Assembly: GCA_002299125.1 (NCBI GenBank)
Contig: DBNU01000058.1
Location: forward strand, 1 to 9,285
From: Proteobacteria bacterium UBA664
GTDB taxonomy: Bacteria; Pseudomonadota; Gammaproteobacteria; UBA7966
Direction of reading: 5' to 3'
Length of the DNA: 9,285 bases
Below are positions 1 through 9,280 of this stretch, piece by piece. Every line of letters begins with the position of its first letter. The stretch's first letter is position 1. The notes under the pieces were generated by a model, which was not told where the DNA came from, did not search any database, and saw only the letters and a list, made by a program, of their open reading frames with translations. Both the position numbers and the translations under genes were made by a program.

Positions 1-1
1 C

Positions 2-115
2 GCCGAAGGCATGCCCCAACAGCAAAGATTGGAGCGCCTGAACAAAATCGCCATTCACCAGATGACACTGCTGGCAGGCGACGGACGCATGAAACTGCCG
101 GGAGGTGAGGCGTGA
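2..115 (+). CDS. C-terminal end of an unidentified gene (partial, runs in from the left edge)
   Basis: This frame is open from the window edge to a TGA at 113-115 and encodes 37 residues ending in LPGGEA. The readable part contains a helical, charged stretch (QQQRLERLNKIAIHQM) followed by a short Gly-rich tail. I do not recognise the family. The stop overlaps the GTG of the next ORF as GTGA, and a strong ribosome site for that ORF lies inside this tail, so it is probably a true gene end in the same operon. Given hsdS just downstream, it could be an accessory gene inserted between hsdM and hsdS, or a displaced part of hsdM itself. The neighbouring frame at 1-105 is open too but reads Arg/Thr-rich and closes at a TGA at 106-108. 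Confidence 0.5.
   Translation, partial: AEGMPQQQRLERLNKIAIHQMTLLAGDGRMKLPGGEA
101..108 (+). promoter_or_regulatory. Strong Shine-Dalgarno for the GTG start at 112
   Basis: GGAGGTGA lies 3 bases before the GTG at 112. It is a near-perfect anti-16S match, although the spacing from the GGAGG core to the start is about 6 bases. It is the best ribosome site in the window and the main reason to believe that the tiny ORF at 112 is translated. Confidence 0.6.
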
Positions 116-234
116 ATCCACGTGTGATGCAAACGCAGCGCCTCAGCGCGCACTGGCGGGAACAGCAACAGGAAGCGGCGCGGATGGATGCAGCGATCGA
201 GGCCAACCTGAGGGGGCTTGGGTATGGCGGGTGA
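112..234 (+). CDS. 40-residue small protein with an HsdM-like C-terminal tail
   Basis: The ORF begins GTG (GTGA overlap with the preceding stop) behind a strong GGAGGTGA and ends at TGA 232-234, overlapping hsdS by 11 bases. The product is hydrophilic and helical, with a Gln/Glu/Arg-rich middle (WREQQQEAARMDAAIEANL) and the ending LRGLGYGG. From memory, that last segment resembles the extreme C-terminus of many Type I HsdM proteins (a 'LDxAIxxNLxxLGY' ending), and HsdM normally sits directly before and overlaps HsdS in this way. It may therefore be a detached HsdM tail, left behind when another gene was inserted or when hsdM was split, that is still translated on its own. The alternative is an independent small subunit. 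Coding status is fairly well supported by the ribosome site and the overlaps; the HsdM relationship is an inference. Confidence 0.5.
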   Translation: MNPRVMQTQRLSAHWREQQQEAARMDAAIEANLRGLGYGG

Positions 235-1447
235 GTGGCCTCTGTTTGAGCTAGCGAATATTGCAAGACTCCGGTCCGGCTTTCCCTTCAAGAGCGAGAG
301 TTGGACTGATGAAGGAGTCCCGGTCATCAAGATCAGCAATGTGAAAGACGGCCGGATCGTGAGGGATGGGTGTGGGTTCGTCTCGCTCGAGACAGCCATG
401 GAGGCATCCGAATGGACAACGGCCATGGGCGACATACTCATGGCAATGACCGGATACGTCGGAGAAGTTGCACGAGTTCGTGAGGGAGAACACTTCCTGA
501 TCAACCAACGCGTGGGGCGATTCGAGTTTCTGGAAAACTCGCCCGTCAGTCCCGGATTTCTTTACTGCTATCTGCGGCACCCTGAAGTTAGGGCGCAAGT
601 TGAGATGATCGCGCGAGGCTCTGCTCAGCCTAACCTCAGCTCAGCCGACGCCGCCAAACTGTTAGTGCCTGCCCCACCGCTCCCTGAACAACGCGCCATC
701 GCCCATATTCTCGGCACGCTGGACGACAAGATCGAACTCAACCGCCGCCGCAACCAGACCCTGGAGGCCATGGCCTGCGCCCTGTTCAAGGACTGGTTCG
801 TCGACTTCGGCCCCGTCCGCGCCAAGATGGAAGCCCGCGATCCCTACCTCCCCGCCGACCACTGGCAACACTTCCCCGACCGCCTCGACGACGAAGGCAA
901 GCCGGAGGGGTGGGAGAAAAAGCGTGTTTCCGACTTCCTGAGCCTTGCGTACGGGAAATCTTTACCGGCAGGAAAGCGCCATCTAGGAGATATTCCTGTA
1001 TACGGCTCCGGCGGAATCACCGGGTTCCACAATGAAGCGCTAGTCAACGGCCCTGTGGTTATTGTCGGACGCAAAGGCACTGTTGGTAGTCTGTACTGGG
1101 ACGATCGCCCATGCTTCCCCATCGACACGGTTTTCTTTGTGCAACCTGATGCCCGGCTATCTTTCTGCTATTACTTGCTCGAAAGCTTGCCACTACGGGA
1201 CATGAATACCGACGCTGCAGTGCCTGGGTTGAATCGTGAGAATGTCTATCGACTCGAAGTCACCGCACCATCAGCCGAGCTGGTCTCGGGCTTCTCCGAA
1301 ACGGCCTCGCGTTTTCGCGCGAGCATCGCGGCGATTTTCAAGGACAGTGAAGCCCTCGCCCAACTCCGCGACACCCTGCTGCCCAAGCTGATGTCCGGCG
1401 AACTGCGCATCGCCGATGCCGAACGATTCCTGGAGACGCGCCCATGA
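224..1447 (+). CDS. hsdS: Type I restriction-modification specificity subunit HsdS
   Basis: HsdS gives the Type I complex its DNA target, each of two target-recognition domains (TRDs) reading one half of a bipartite site. The product is 407 residues, normal for the family. TRD1 covers about residues 1-150. A conserved spacer follows, with PPLPEQRAIAHILGTLDDKI from residue 151, then a coiled-coil helix and the ALFKDWFVDF block. TRD2 runs from about 231 to 345 and contains PVVIVGRKGTVGSLYW. The C-terminal conserved helix ends in LLPKLMSGEL (from residue 386). I chose ATG 224 because AGGGGG at 211-216 is well spaced and the overlap with the previous ORF is typical of hsdM-hsdS junctions; an in-frame TTG at 218 is less likely. 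The stop overlaps the next ATG (ATGA). The TRD stretches are visibly less GC-rich than the conserved core, as expected from domain swapping. Confidence 0.95.
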   Translation: MAGEWPLFELANIARLRSGFPFKSESWTDEGVPVIKISNVKDGRIVRDGCGFVSLETAMEASEWTTAMGDILMAMTGYVGEVARVREGEHFLINQRVGRFEFLENSPVSPGFLYCYLRHPEVRAQVEMIARGSAQPNLSSADAAKLLVPAPPLPEQRAIAHILGTLDDKIELNRRRNQTLEAMACALFKDWFVDFGPVRAKMEARDPYLPADHWQHFPDRLDDEGKPEGWEKKRVSDFLSLAYGKSLPAGKRHLGDIPVYGSGGITGFHNEALVNGPVVIVGRKGTVGSLYWDDRPCFPIDTVFFVQPDARLSFCYYLLESLPLRDMNTDAAVPGLNRENVYRLEVTAPSAELVSGFSETASRFRASIAAIFKDSEALAQLRDTLLPKLMSGELRIADAERFLETRP

Positions 1448-2649
1448 GCGACACCACCCATCCGCCGCGGATCGAACGGCTATGCGTGCGAAACTACCGC
1501 GCGCTGAGGGACATCACGCTGGATAAGCTGACCCCGCTGACCGTGCTCCTGGGGCCGAACGGCAGCGGCAAGTCCACGGTGTTCGATGTTCTCGCCTTCC
1601 TTGCCGAATGCTTCTCGGACGGCCTGCGCAAGGCCTGGGAGCGCCGGGGTCGCTTTCGTGAGCTGCGCAGCCGCGATCAGTCCGGCTCCATCGTCATCGA
1701 GATTCAATATCGGGAGAAGCACGGCACGCCCTTGATCACCTATCACCTGGAGATCGAGGAGCAAGCGAAGGGGCCGGTGGTCAGGCGCGAGTTCCTGCGC
1801 TGGAAGCGGGGACACCCGGCAGCCCCCTTTCATTTCCTCGACTACCAGTACGGACAAGGCAAGGTCATCACGGGCGAGCAGCCGGAATCCAGCGACACGC
1901 GGATGGAGAAACCGCTGTCCGGCCCCGATGTGCTGGCTGTCAACACCCTGGGTACGCTGGCGGAGAACCCGCGCGTCATCGCGCTGCGCCGCTTCATCAC
2001 CGGCTGGCACCTTTCCTATCTGTCTGCGGACGCTGCACGCGGCAATCCCGAGGCAGGCGCGGAGGAGCGCCTGTCGCCGACGGGAAGCAATCTTCCCAAC
2101 GTAGTGCAGTACCTGCGCGAGCAGCACCCGCAGCGCCTAGAACAGATTTTCGCAACGCTGCGCCGACGGATTCCGCGCATCGAGAAGGTGGAGGCCGAAG
2201 TCCTGCAGGACAGTCGCCTGCTGCTGCTGGTCAAGGATGCGCCCTTCTCTACCCCTGTGCTGTCCCGATTCGTTTCCGACGGCACGCTGAAGATGCTGGC
2301 CTATCTGACTCTGCTATACGACCCGGAACCGCCGCGATTGATTGGGATCGAGGAACCCGAGAACTACCTGCATCCGCGCCTGCTGCCCGAGCTGGCCGAG
2401 GAGTGTCAGCAGGCCTCGGAGCAGACCCAACTGATCGTGACGACACACTCACCCTTCTTCATCAACCCGCTGCGGCCCGAACAGGTTCGGGTCCTGTATC
2501 GGGCCCATGACGGCTACACCCGCGCTCGCCGCGTCAGCGAGATGCGCGGCGTACAGGCGTTTCTTGACCACGGTGCCAATCTTGGCGAGCTCTGGATGGA
2601 GGGGCACTTCGACGCGGGCGACCCGCTTTCCATGACGGAGCCGGAGTGA
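1444..2649 (+). CDS. AAA (RecF/OLD/ABC-type) ATPase, partner of the DUF4276 protein
   Basis: A 401-residue ATPase of the AAA_21/OLD-like group. It has an N-terminal RecF-type start (IERLCVRNYRALRDITL), Walker A GPNGSGKST at residues 37-45, an ABC-signature-like VSDGTLKML from residue 277, Walker B LIGIEEPENYLHP (catalytic acidic pair E303/E304), and the switch histidine in LIVTTHSPF (H335). No nuclease or TOPRIM domain follows the ATPase, so the active domain would have to be supplied in trans. The next gene, overlapping by one base, is a TOPRIM-like DUF4276 protein. Such ATPase-TOPRIM pairs are known defence modules (PARIS AriA/AriB, RloA/RloB), which supports a defence role here. The start ATG 1444 overlaps the hsdS stop and has GGAG at 1432-1435. 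The family call is firm; the biological trigger and target are unknown. Confidence 0.9.
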   Translation: MSDTTHPPRIERLCVRNYRALRDITLDKLTPLTVLLGPNGSGKSTVFDVLAFLAECFSDGLRKAWERRGRFRELRSRDQSGSIVIEIQYREKHGTPLITYHLEIEEQAKGPVVRREFLRWKRGHPAAPFHFLDYQYGQGKVITGEQPESSDTRMEKPLSGPDVLAVNTLGTLAENPRVIALRRFITGWHLSYLSADAARGNPEAGAEERLSPTGSNLPNVVQYLREQHPQRLEQIFATLRRRIPRIEKVEAEVLQDSRLLLLVKDAPFSTPVLSRFVSDGTLKMLAYLTLLYDPEPPRLIGIEEPENYLHPRLLPELAEECQQASEQTQLIVTTHSPFFINPLRPEQVRVLYRAHDGYTRARRVSEMRGVQAFLDHGANLGELWMEGHFDAGDPLSMTEPE

Positions 2650-3260
2650 TGCAGATCGAAATCCTGGTCGAGGAGCAGTCGGCCGAGGAGGCGCTGCGTC
2701 ACCTGCTGCCCAAGCTGCTTGAGGGGCGGGTGCCGGCAAAGGTGATCAACCTCGGCAGCAAGCACAAGCTGCTGCACGCGCTTCCCGGTCGGCTGGCGGC
2801 CTATGCGAAACGGATCGCGGCGGGTGAGATCCTGCGCGTGGCAGTGCTGGTGGATCGCGACAACGACGACTGCGAGGCGCTGAAGGCCAGGCTCGAGCAG
2901 GCTGCGGCGTCGGCTGGGCTGACGACCAAATCCGCGGCCTGTTCTGAACAGACATTCACGGTGCTCAACCGAATCGTCGTCGAAGAGCTGGAGTCCTGGT
3001 TCATCGGCGACCCGGCAGCCTTGCGCAAGGCCTTCAGCAGCCTTCCCCGGATAGCGCCGGACACGGGCATCTTCCGCAATCCCGATAATGGCGGCAGCTG
3101 GGAAGCCCTGCATCGCTACCTGAAGAAGCACGGCATCTACAAGAACAGCTTCCTCAAGATCGACGCTGCCCGTCGCATCGCGCCGCACCTTGACCTCCAA
3201 CAGAACCGATCCAGGAGCTTTCGCGTTTTCGTCGCAGGGATGGAGGCGCTGCTGGGATGA
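2649..3260 (+). CDS. DUF4276 TOPRIM-like protein, putative effector of the ATPase pair
   Basis: 203 residues. The first strand reads MQIEILVEEQSAEEAL, placing acidic residues E8/E9 in the position of the TOPRIM glutamate. A second hydrophobic strand ends VLVDRDNDD (D69 and D71, the TOPRIM DxD). A third conserved block, VVEELESWFIGD (residues 110-121), is typical of DUF4276. TOPRIM folds bind metal and cut or rejoin nucleic acid, so a nuclease role is plausible but untested. The start is ATG 2649, overlapping the ATPase stop as TGATG with GGAG at 2637-2640; a GTG at 2646 is also in frame. The one-base overlap implies coupled, stoichiometric synthesis with the ATPase. The gene ends in another ATGA overlap, leading into a truncated ORF. 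Family assignment is from motif recognition, not a search. Confidence 0.82.
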   Translation: MQIEILVEEQSAEEALRHLLPKLLEGRVPAKVINLGSKHKLLHALPGRLAAYAKRIAAGEILRVAVLVDRDNDDCEALKARLEQAAASAGLTTKSAACSEQTFTVLNRIVVEELESWFIGDPAALRKAFSSLPRIAPDTGIFRNPDNGGSWEALHRYLKKHGIYKNSFLKIDAARRIAPHLDLQQNRSRSFRVFVAGMEALLG

Positions 3261-3373
3261 GCCGTATCCCCGTCAACTCCGAACTGCTGACTTGGGCACG
3301 CGAGCGCGCCGGGATAGGCAGGCGCGCGCTGGCGGCGTGGCGTTTCGTGTTCTCGTGCGGCGAAGTGGGGTAG
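3257..3373 (+). pseudogene. 5' remnant of an HTH / ImmA-IrrE-type gene (38 codons)
   Basis: The ATG overlaps the DUF4276 stop as ATGA and has GGAGG at 3242-3246. The reading frame starts SRIPVNSELLTWARERAG, which matches my recollection of the first residues of XRE-HTH proteins fused to ImmA/IrrE (COG2856) peptidases: 'xxVNPELLxWARERAGLs...LAxRF'. After about 27 residues (RRALAA) the resemblance stops and the frame ends at TAG 3371-3373. The rest of such a gene (normally several hundred codons) is absent, because the Fic gene begins seven bases later. This looks like the stub left by a deletion that removed a third gene of the ATPase-DUF4276 cassette. It may still be translated as a 38-residue peptide. 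The relationship is inferred from a short match. Confidence 0.55.
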
Positions 3374-3380
3374 ACGCCCC

Positions 3381-4394
3381 ATGAACAGGCCCTATCAGCC
3401 ACCCTGCACCCTCACCGCCGCCATCCTCAACCGGGTGGCGGAGATCGCGGAAATGCTTGGGCGGCTGGCGGTGCGTCTGGACGCAGAACGCGAGCTGCGC
3501 CTGCGGCGCATCAATCGCATCCGCAGCATCCGCGGTTCGCTGGCCATCGAGGGCAATACCCTGAGCGAGGCGCAGATCACCGCGATTCTGGATGGCAAGC
3601 CGGTCATTGGGTTGCCGCGCGAGATTCTGGAGGCGCGCAACGCGCTCAAGGCCTACGAGTTGCTGCCGAGCTGGCAGCCGGCGCGCGAGGCCGATCTGCT
3701 GGCCGCGCATCGCAGCCTGATGGCCGGCCTTGTGGACGATGCCGGGTGCTGGCGCGCGGGTGGCGTGGGGGTGATGGCAGGGAGCGAGGTGATCCACATG
3801 GCACCGCCGGCCAGCCAGGTGCCGCGGCTGATGGCTGATCTGCTGCACTGGCTGGATGCGACCGATGCCCACCCGCTGATCGCCAGTTCGATCTTCCACT
3901 ACGAGTTCGAGTTCATCCATCCCTTCAGCGATGGCAACGGGCGCGTGGGGCGCCTCTGGCAGACCCTGATCCTGTGCCGCTGGCATCCCTTGTTCGCGGA
4001 TACGCCGGTGGAGAGCTTGGTGCACGCCCACCAGGCCGGGTACTACACGGCGCTGCAGACCAGCACGGATCAGGCGGATTCGGCACCCTTCGTGGCCTTC
4101 ATGCTGGAACGGATTCTCGAGGCCCTCCAGACCGCCACCCCCCAAGTCGCCCCACATGTCACCCCCCAAGTCGCGCGGCTGCTGCGCGGCATTCGTGGCG
4201 ACATGGGTCGTGAGGCCCTGCAGGAAGCCCTGAACCTTCAGGACCGCAAGTCGTTCCGCGAACGCTATCTCAAGCCGGCTATCGCGCAGGGCTTGATCGA
4301 GATGAGCGTGCCTGGCAAGCCCAACAGTCGCCTGCAGCGCTACCGCCTGACGGAGCAGGGGAGACTGTGGATCGAACAAGACACCGGGGTGTAA
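3381..4394 (+). CDS. Fic family protein (putative AMP-transferase) with winged-helix tail
   Basis: 337 residues. Fic enzymes typically transfer AMP to hydroxyl groups of target proteins. The catalytic motif is complete and canonical: HPFSDGNGRVGR at residues 180-191, with H180 as general base. An N-terminal inhibitory motif S53-L-A-I-E57-G-N is present, placing it among Fic proteins with an intramolecular inhibitory helix (class II layout). After the Fic core comes a TPQV-type repeat linker (residues 253-265), then a C-terminal winged-helix region (DRKSFRERYLKPAIAQGLIE) as in many Fic proteins. All residues needed for activity and for autoinhibition appear intact. The gene lies seven bases after the HTH remnant and two bases before hsdR, so it is very likely co-transcribed with the restriction genes. 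Its target and any link to restriction are unknown. Confidence 0.9.
   Translation: MNRPYQPPCTLTAAILNRVAEIAEMLGRLAVRLDAERELRLRRINRIRSIRGSLAIEGNTLSEAQITAILDGKPVIGLPREILEARNALKAYELLPSWQPAREADLLAAHRSLMAGLVDDAGCWRAGGVGVMAGSEVIHMAPPASQVPRLMADLLHWLDATDAHPLIASSIFHYEFEFIHPFSDGNGRVGRLWQTLILCRWHPLFADTPVESLVHAHQAGYYTALQTSTDQADSAPFVAFMLERILEALQTATPQVAPHVTPQVARLLRGIRGDMGREALQEALNLQDRKSFRERYLKPAIAQGLIEMSVPGKPNSRLQRYRLTEQGRLWIEQDTGV
4136..4174 (+). repeat. Two copies of a 15-base direct repeat inside the Fic gene (24-base period)
   Basis: CACCCCCCAAGTCGC occurs at 4136-4150 and 4160-4174. The period is 24 bases (8 codons), so the frame is kept. It encodes TPQVAPHVTPQVA, a linker between the Fic domain and the winged helix. 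Fic proteins of this type often carry variable numbers of TPxV units here, so the linker probably grows and shrinks by slippage or recombination. Confidence 0.8.
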
Positions 4395-4396
4395 GC

Positions 4397-7602
<3,206 letters not shown>

Positions 7603-7606
<4 letters not shown>

Positions 7607-7707
7607 GGGCCTCCCGTTATGCCAAGTTTTCGAACAACTGCCTCGGATGGCAAACGTCCCAAGACCAACACACGGGGGCGCTGAATAACGGGGAGTCAGC
7701 CGGATGA
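7603..7707 (+). CDS. 34-residue micro-ORF bridging hsdR and the next gene
   Basis: This ORF fills the only gap downstream of hsdR. Its ATG overlaps the hsdR stop as ATGA (7603-7606), and its TGA overlaps the next gene's ATG, again as ATGA (7704-7707). The product begins MRASRYAKFSNNCLGWQTSQ and is polar, with no membrane segment or recognisable motif. A start-stop overlap at both ends is what translational coupling produces, and it could serve to carry ribosomes from hsdR to the gene at 7704. It may equally be a chance ORF: there is no clear ribosome site before its ATG, and the codon choice is less GC-rich than in hsdR. Function unknown. Confidence 0.35.
7690..7695 (+). promoter_or_regulatory. 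Ribosome binding site for the gene at 7704
   Basis: GGGGAG lies 8 bases before ATG 7704. It fixes that start and would allow independent initiation even if the 34-codon ORF is not translated. Confidence 0.5.
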
Positions 7708-8534
7708 AATTCAGCCCAACGTGGTACCTGCTTGAACAGGAAGGACTCTTGGCCCAAGCATGCCTCTGCAACGGCCTCACGGCACTGCGCCGCGCCAATC
7801 TGGGGGACAAGAAGGGATTGTTCTATTCGGCCTTCTTCGAACTATCGATTGGTTTTGAGCGGGTGTTGAAGCTGGTCTTGATCCTCGACCATATGGCGCG
7901 TAACCAACTGGTTCCTCCCGACAGCAAGGCCGTCGAGGATTACGGGCACAAGCTTTGCGCCCTGCTCGACGCCGCACGGTCCGTTTGCGCTGTGCGCAAC
8001 GTGACTGCACTGGATGGATTTCAGGCCAATTCGTTGCCCATCCTGATCCTGGGCTTTTTGGACGATTTCGCACACCCCGGCGGGCGCTATTCCAACATCA
8101 ACAAGTTGACCGGCCACAAGCATCAGAAAATGGTCGACCCGATCGCACGGTGGGGCGAGATCTCGAGCCAGATCATGCAAACGCAGGCCACCCCGCGGGA
8201 ACGCGAACGCGCGCAGATGATCGGACAGATGGCAAGTATTGCGTTTGGTGATGCTGCAGCCAGCCTGATGAGTGATCTCGACCAGCAACACATGGATGTG
8301 GCGCCGCTGCACGTCCGAGCGTCCGAACTGGATACCGCCGCCAAGTACGCCATCTACGCACTGGTCACCCTGATCGCCGTGTTGCGCGATGTAATTGACT
8401 CGCTTTGTGACAGTGCGTGGGCGGTTAATCTGGCCGCTCAATCCGGCGCGGCTGACGTGCCAGCCATGAAAGAGTTTTTCCAGTTCGCCTGGGCAGAAAG
8501 GCAATACGTGATGCGGAAGCGGCGTTGGCCATGA
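7704..8534 (+). CDS. Uncharacterised protein, possibly HEPN-like, linked to the restriction operon
   Basis: 276 residues, a family I cannot name. It is largely helical. An early segment (GLFYSAFFELSIGFERVLKL, residues about 38-57) and a following YGHKLCALLDAA recall the helical packing of HEPN-type proteins. A later block, GGRYSNINKLTGHKHQKMV, looks conserved in style with polar and aromatic residues. I do not see the canonical HEPN R-x(4-6)-H RNase motif, so this is a fold-level guess only. A hydrophobic helix near the C-terminus (AIYALVTLIAVL) could be buried or membrane-associated. Composition is lower in GC than hsdR (28 of 60 bases in 7801-7860, hand count), suggesting separate acquisition. 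It follows the restriction genes on the same strand with overlap-type spacing, so a defence role is plausible by context. Confidence 0.85.
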   Translation: MKFSPTWYLLEQEGLLAQACLCNGLTALRRANLGDKKGLFYSAFFELSIGFERVLKLVLILDHMARNQLVPPDSKAVEDYGHKLCALLDAARSVCAVRNVTALDGFQANSLPILILGFLDDFAHPGGRYSNINKLTGHKHQKMVDPIARWGEISSQIMQTQATPRERERAQMIGQMASIAFGDAAASLMSDLDQQHMDVAPLHVRASELDTAAKYAIYALVTLIAVLRDVIDSLCDSAWAVNLAAQSGAADVPAMKEFFQFAWAERQYVMRKRRWP

Positions 8535-8641
8535 CCGATCGCGGCAAGAATCTGCTTCTTGGGCAGTGCCGCCCGGCAGCGGTAAAGGCATCCTTGGCGG
8601 AGGGCGGCCAGGGACAAACTCTCAAAAAAGACAGCTTTAGC

Positions 8642-8914
8642 ATGAAGCGAACCATGGGCACTTGCGCCATCTCGACCACGCAGGGCGAACCGGTTCCCGC
8701 CTTCCTCCCGCATCCCCTGCCGTCCAGCAACCCTGAGCTGGCCCCAGGGGCGTATGCCGACCTGAATCATAAAGCAGAGCTGGCGCTCGCCCGCCTGTCC
8801 GGGGTGTCAGGGCTGGTGCCGTCGGTGGACTGGCTGCTGCACAGCGCGATCCGCAAGGAGGCCCTGCTCACCTCACAAATCGAAGGTACCCACGCGACAT
8901 TGACCGAAGAAGAA
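8642..8914 (+). pseudogene. N-terminal fragment of a second Fic family gene (Fic_N region)
   Basis: From ATG 8642 the frame reads a typical Fic_N start: MKRTMGTCAI, then EPVPAFLPHPLP, a helical stretch (LNHKAELALARLSGV), and RKEALLTSQIEGTHATLTE. The last contains an inhibitory motif T77-S-Q-I-E81-G. This is a different Fic subfamily from the gene at 3381. After about residue 90 the resemblance ends: the frame stays open to the window edge at 9285, but the residues no longer look like Fic, and no HPFxxGNGR motif appears. It is therefore probably truncated by a rearrangement near 8905-8960. The same frame is open back to ATG 8531, which overlaps the preceding stop as ATGA, so translation might start there with 37 extra residues. 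No good ribosome site precedes 8642. Confidence 0.65.
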
Positions 8915-9025
8915 TCGCAGCAACAGCTACCAGTCCTATATCGGGCTGCAGTCGCAGTGACTGCGCGGGAATCCGCACCTGTCTGCACGGGCCCGAACTG
9001 GCTGACCGAGAACCCAGTTGTGCGG

Positions 9026-9262
9026 TCAATCATCCACCTGCATCGGGCCGCTGGCGTCGTCGCGCCAGCGGTGGGAAACAACGCGGCGTGCCAGGCGAAC
9101 AGACGCTTCGCTGGTCTTGACCACGTTCTCAGTGAGCGCGGCCAGGCTGGCGTGATTACGCAGGGCCATGCCCACGTCGGCCAGGTGCCCCAGCAAGAGC
9201 CCCTGGGCGCGACTGACCTCCGCCATGGGAGCAGCCAGCGCCGCCCACAGTCGAAGCGCCAT
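9026..9262 (-). CDS. Weak minus-strand ORF, uncharacterised (78 codons)
   Basis: The ORF reads from ATG at 9262 down to a stop at 9026-9028. The first 55 residues (MALRLWAALAAPMAEVSRAQ, then GLLLGHLADVGMALRNHASL) look like a genuine amphipathic helical protein, more so than the opposite strand. The end (RRVVSHRWRDDASG) coincides with a perfect inverted repeat and looks less natural. An in-frame TGA lies just four codons before the ATG. It may be a degraded remnant or the middle of a frameshifted gene. I do not recognise the family and see no ribosome site. Confidence 0.25.
   Translation of the reverse strand: MALRLWAALAAPMAEVSRAQGLLLGHLADVGMALRNHASLAALTENVVKTSEASVRLARRVVSHRWRDDASGPMQVDD
9048..9071. 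repeat. Perfect 9-bp inverted repeat (stem-loop)
   Basis: CCGCTGGCG (9048-9056) and CGCCAGCGG (9063-9071) are exact inverted repeats around a 6-base loop TCGTCG. The stem is very GC-rich, but there is no T-run after it on either strand, so it is not a classic intrinsic terminator. It could be a structural remnant of a recombination junction or part of a coding stretch. Confidence 0.6.
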
Positions 9263-9265
9263 CTC

Positions 9266-9280
9266 GGCCAGTCACTGGCC
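9266..9280. repeat. Perfect 7-bp inverted repeat with a one-base centre
   Basis: GGCCAGT (9266-9272), C, ACTGGCC (9274-9280) forms an exact palindrome just upstream of the weak minus-strand ORF start. It has the size of a dimeric repressor operator, but nothing else supports that; chance is possible. Confidence 0.4.

Noticed and set aside
1480..2127. Minus-strand ORF of 215 codons opposite the AAA ATPase
   Set aside because: Lies over the Walker A region of an intact ATPase gene; no ribosome site or motif.
3273..4379. Long minus-strand ORF (368 codons) opposite the Fic gene
   Set aside because: It is the antisense shadow of a clearly coding, high-GC Fic gene with full catalytic motifs; the translation is Arg/His/Gln-rich and matches nothing I know.
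4367..4396. Upstream in-frame ATG for hsdR
   Set aside because: It would place ten extra residues inside the Fic coding end; ATG 4397 has the GGGGTG site and starts the expected MAFLSEAQLE sequence.
7704..8534. Calling this gene a HEPN RNase
   Set aside because: No R-x(4-6)-H motif was found in the translation; only the helical pattern is suggestive.
8568..8608. GCCGCCC / GGGCGGC inverted repeat after the gene at 7704, considered as a terminator
   Set aside because: The 27-base loop is long and no T-run follows on either strand.
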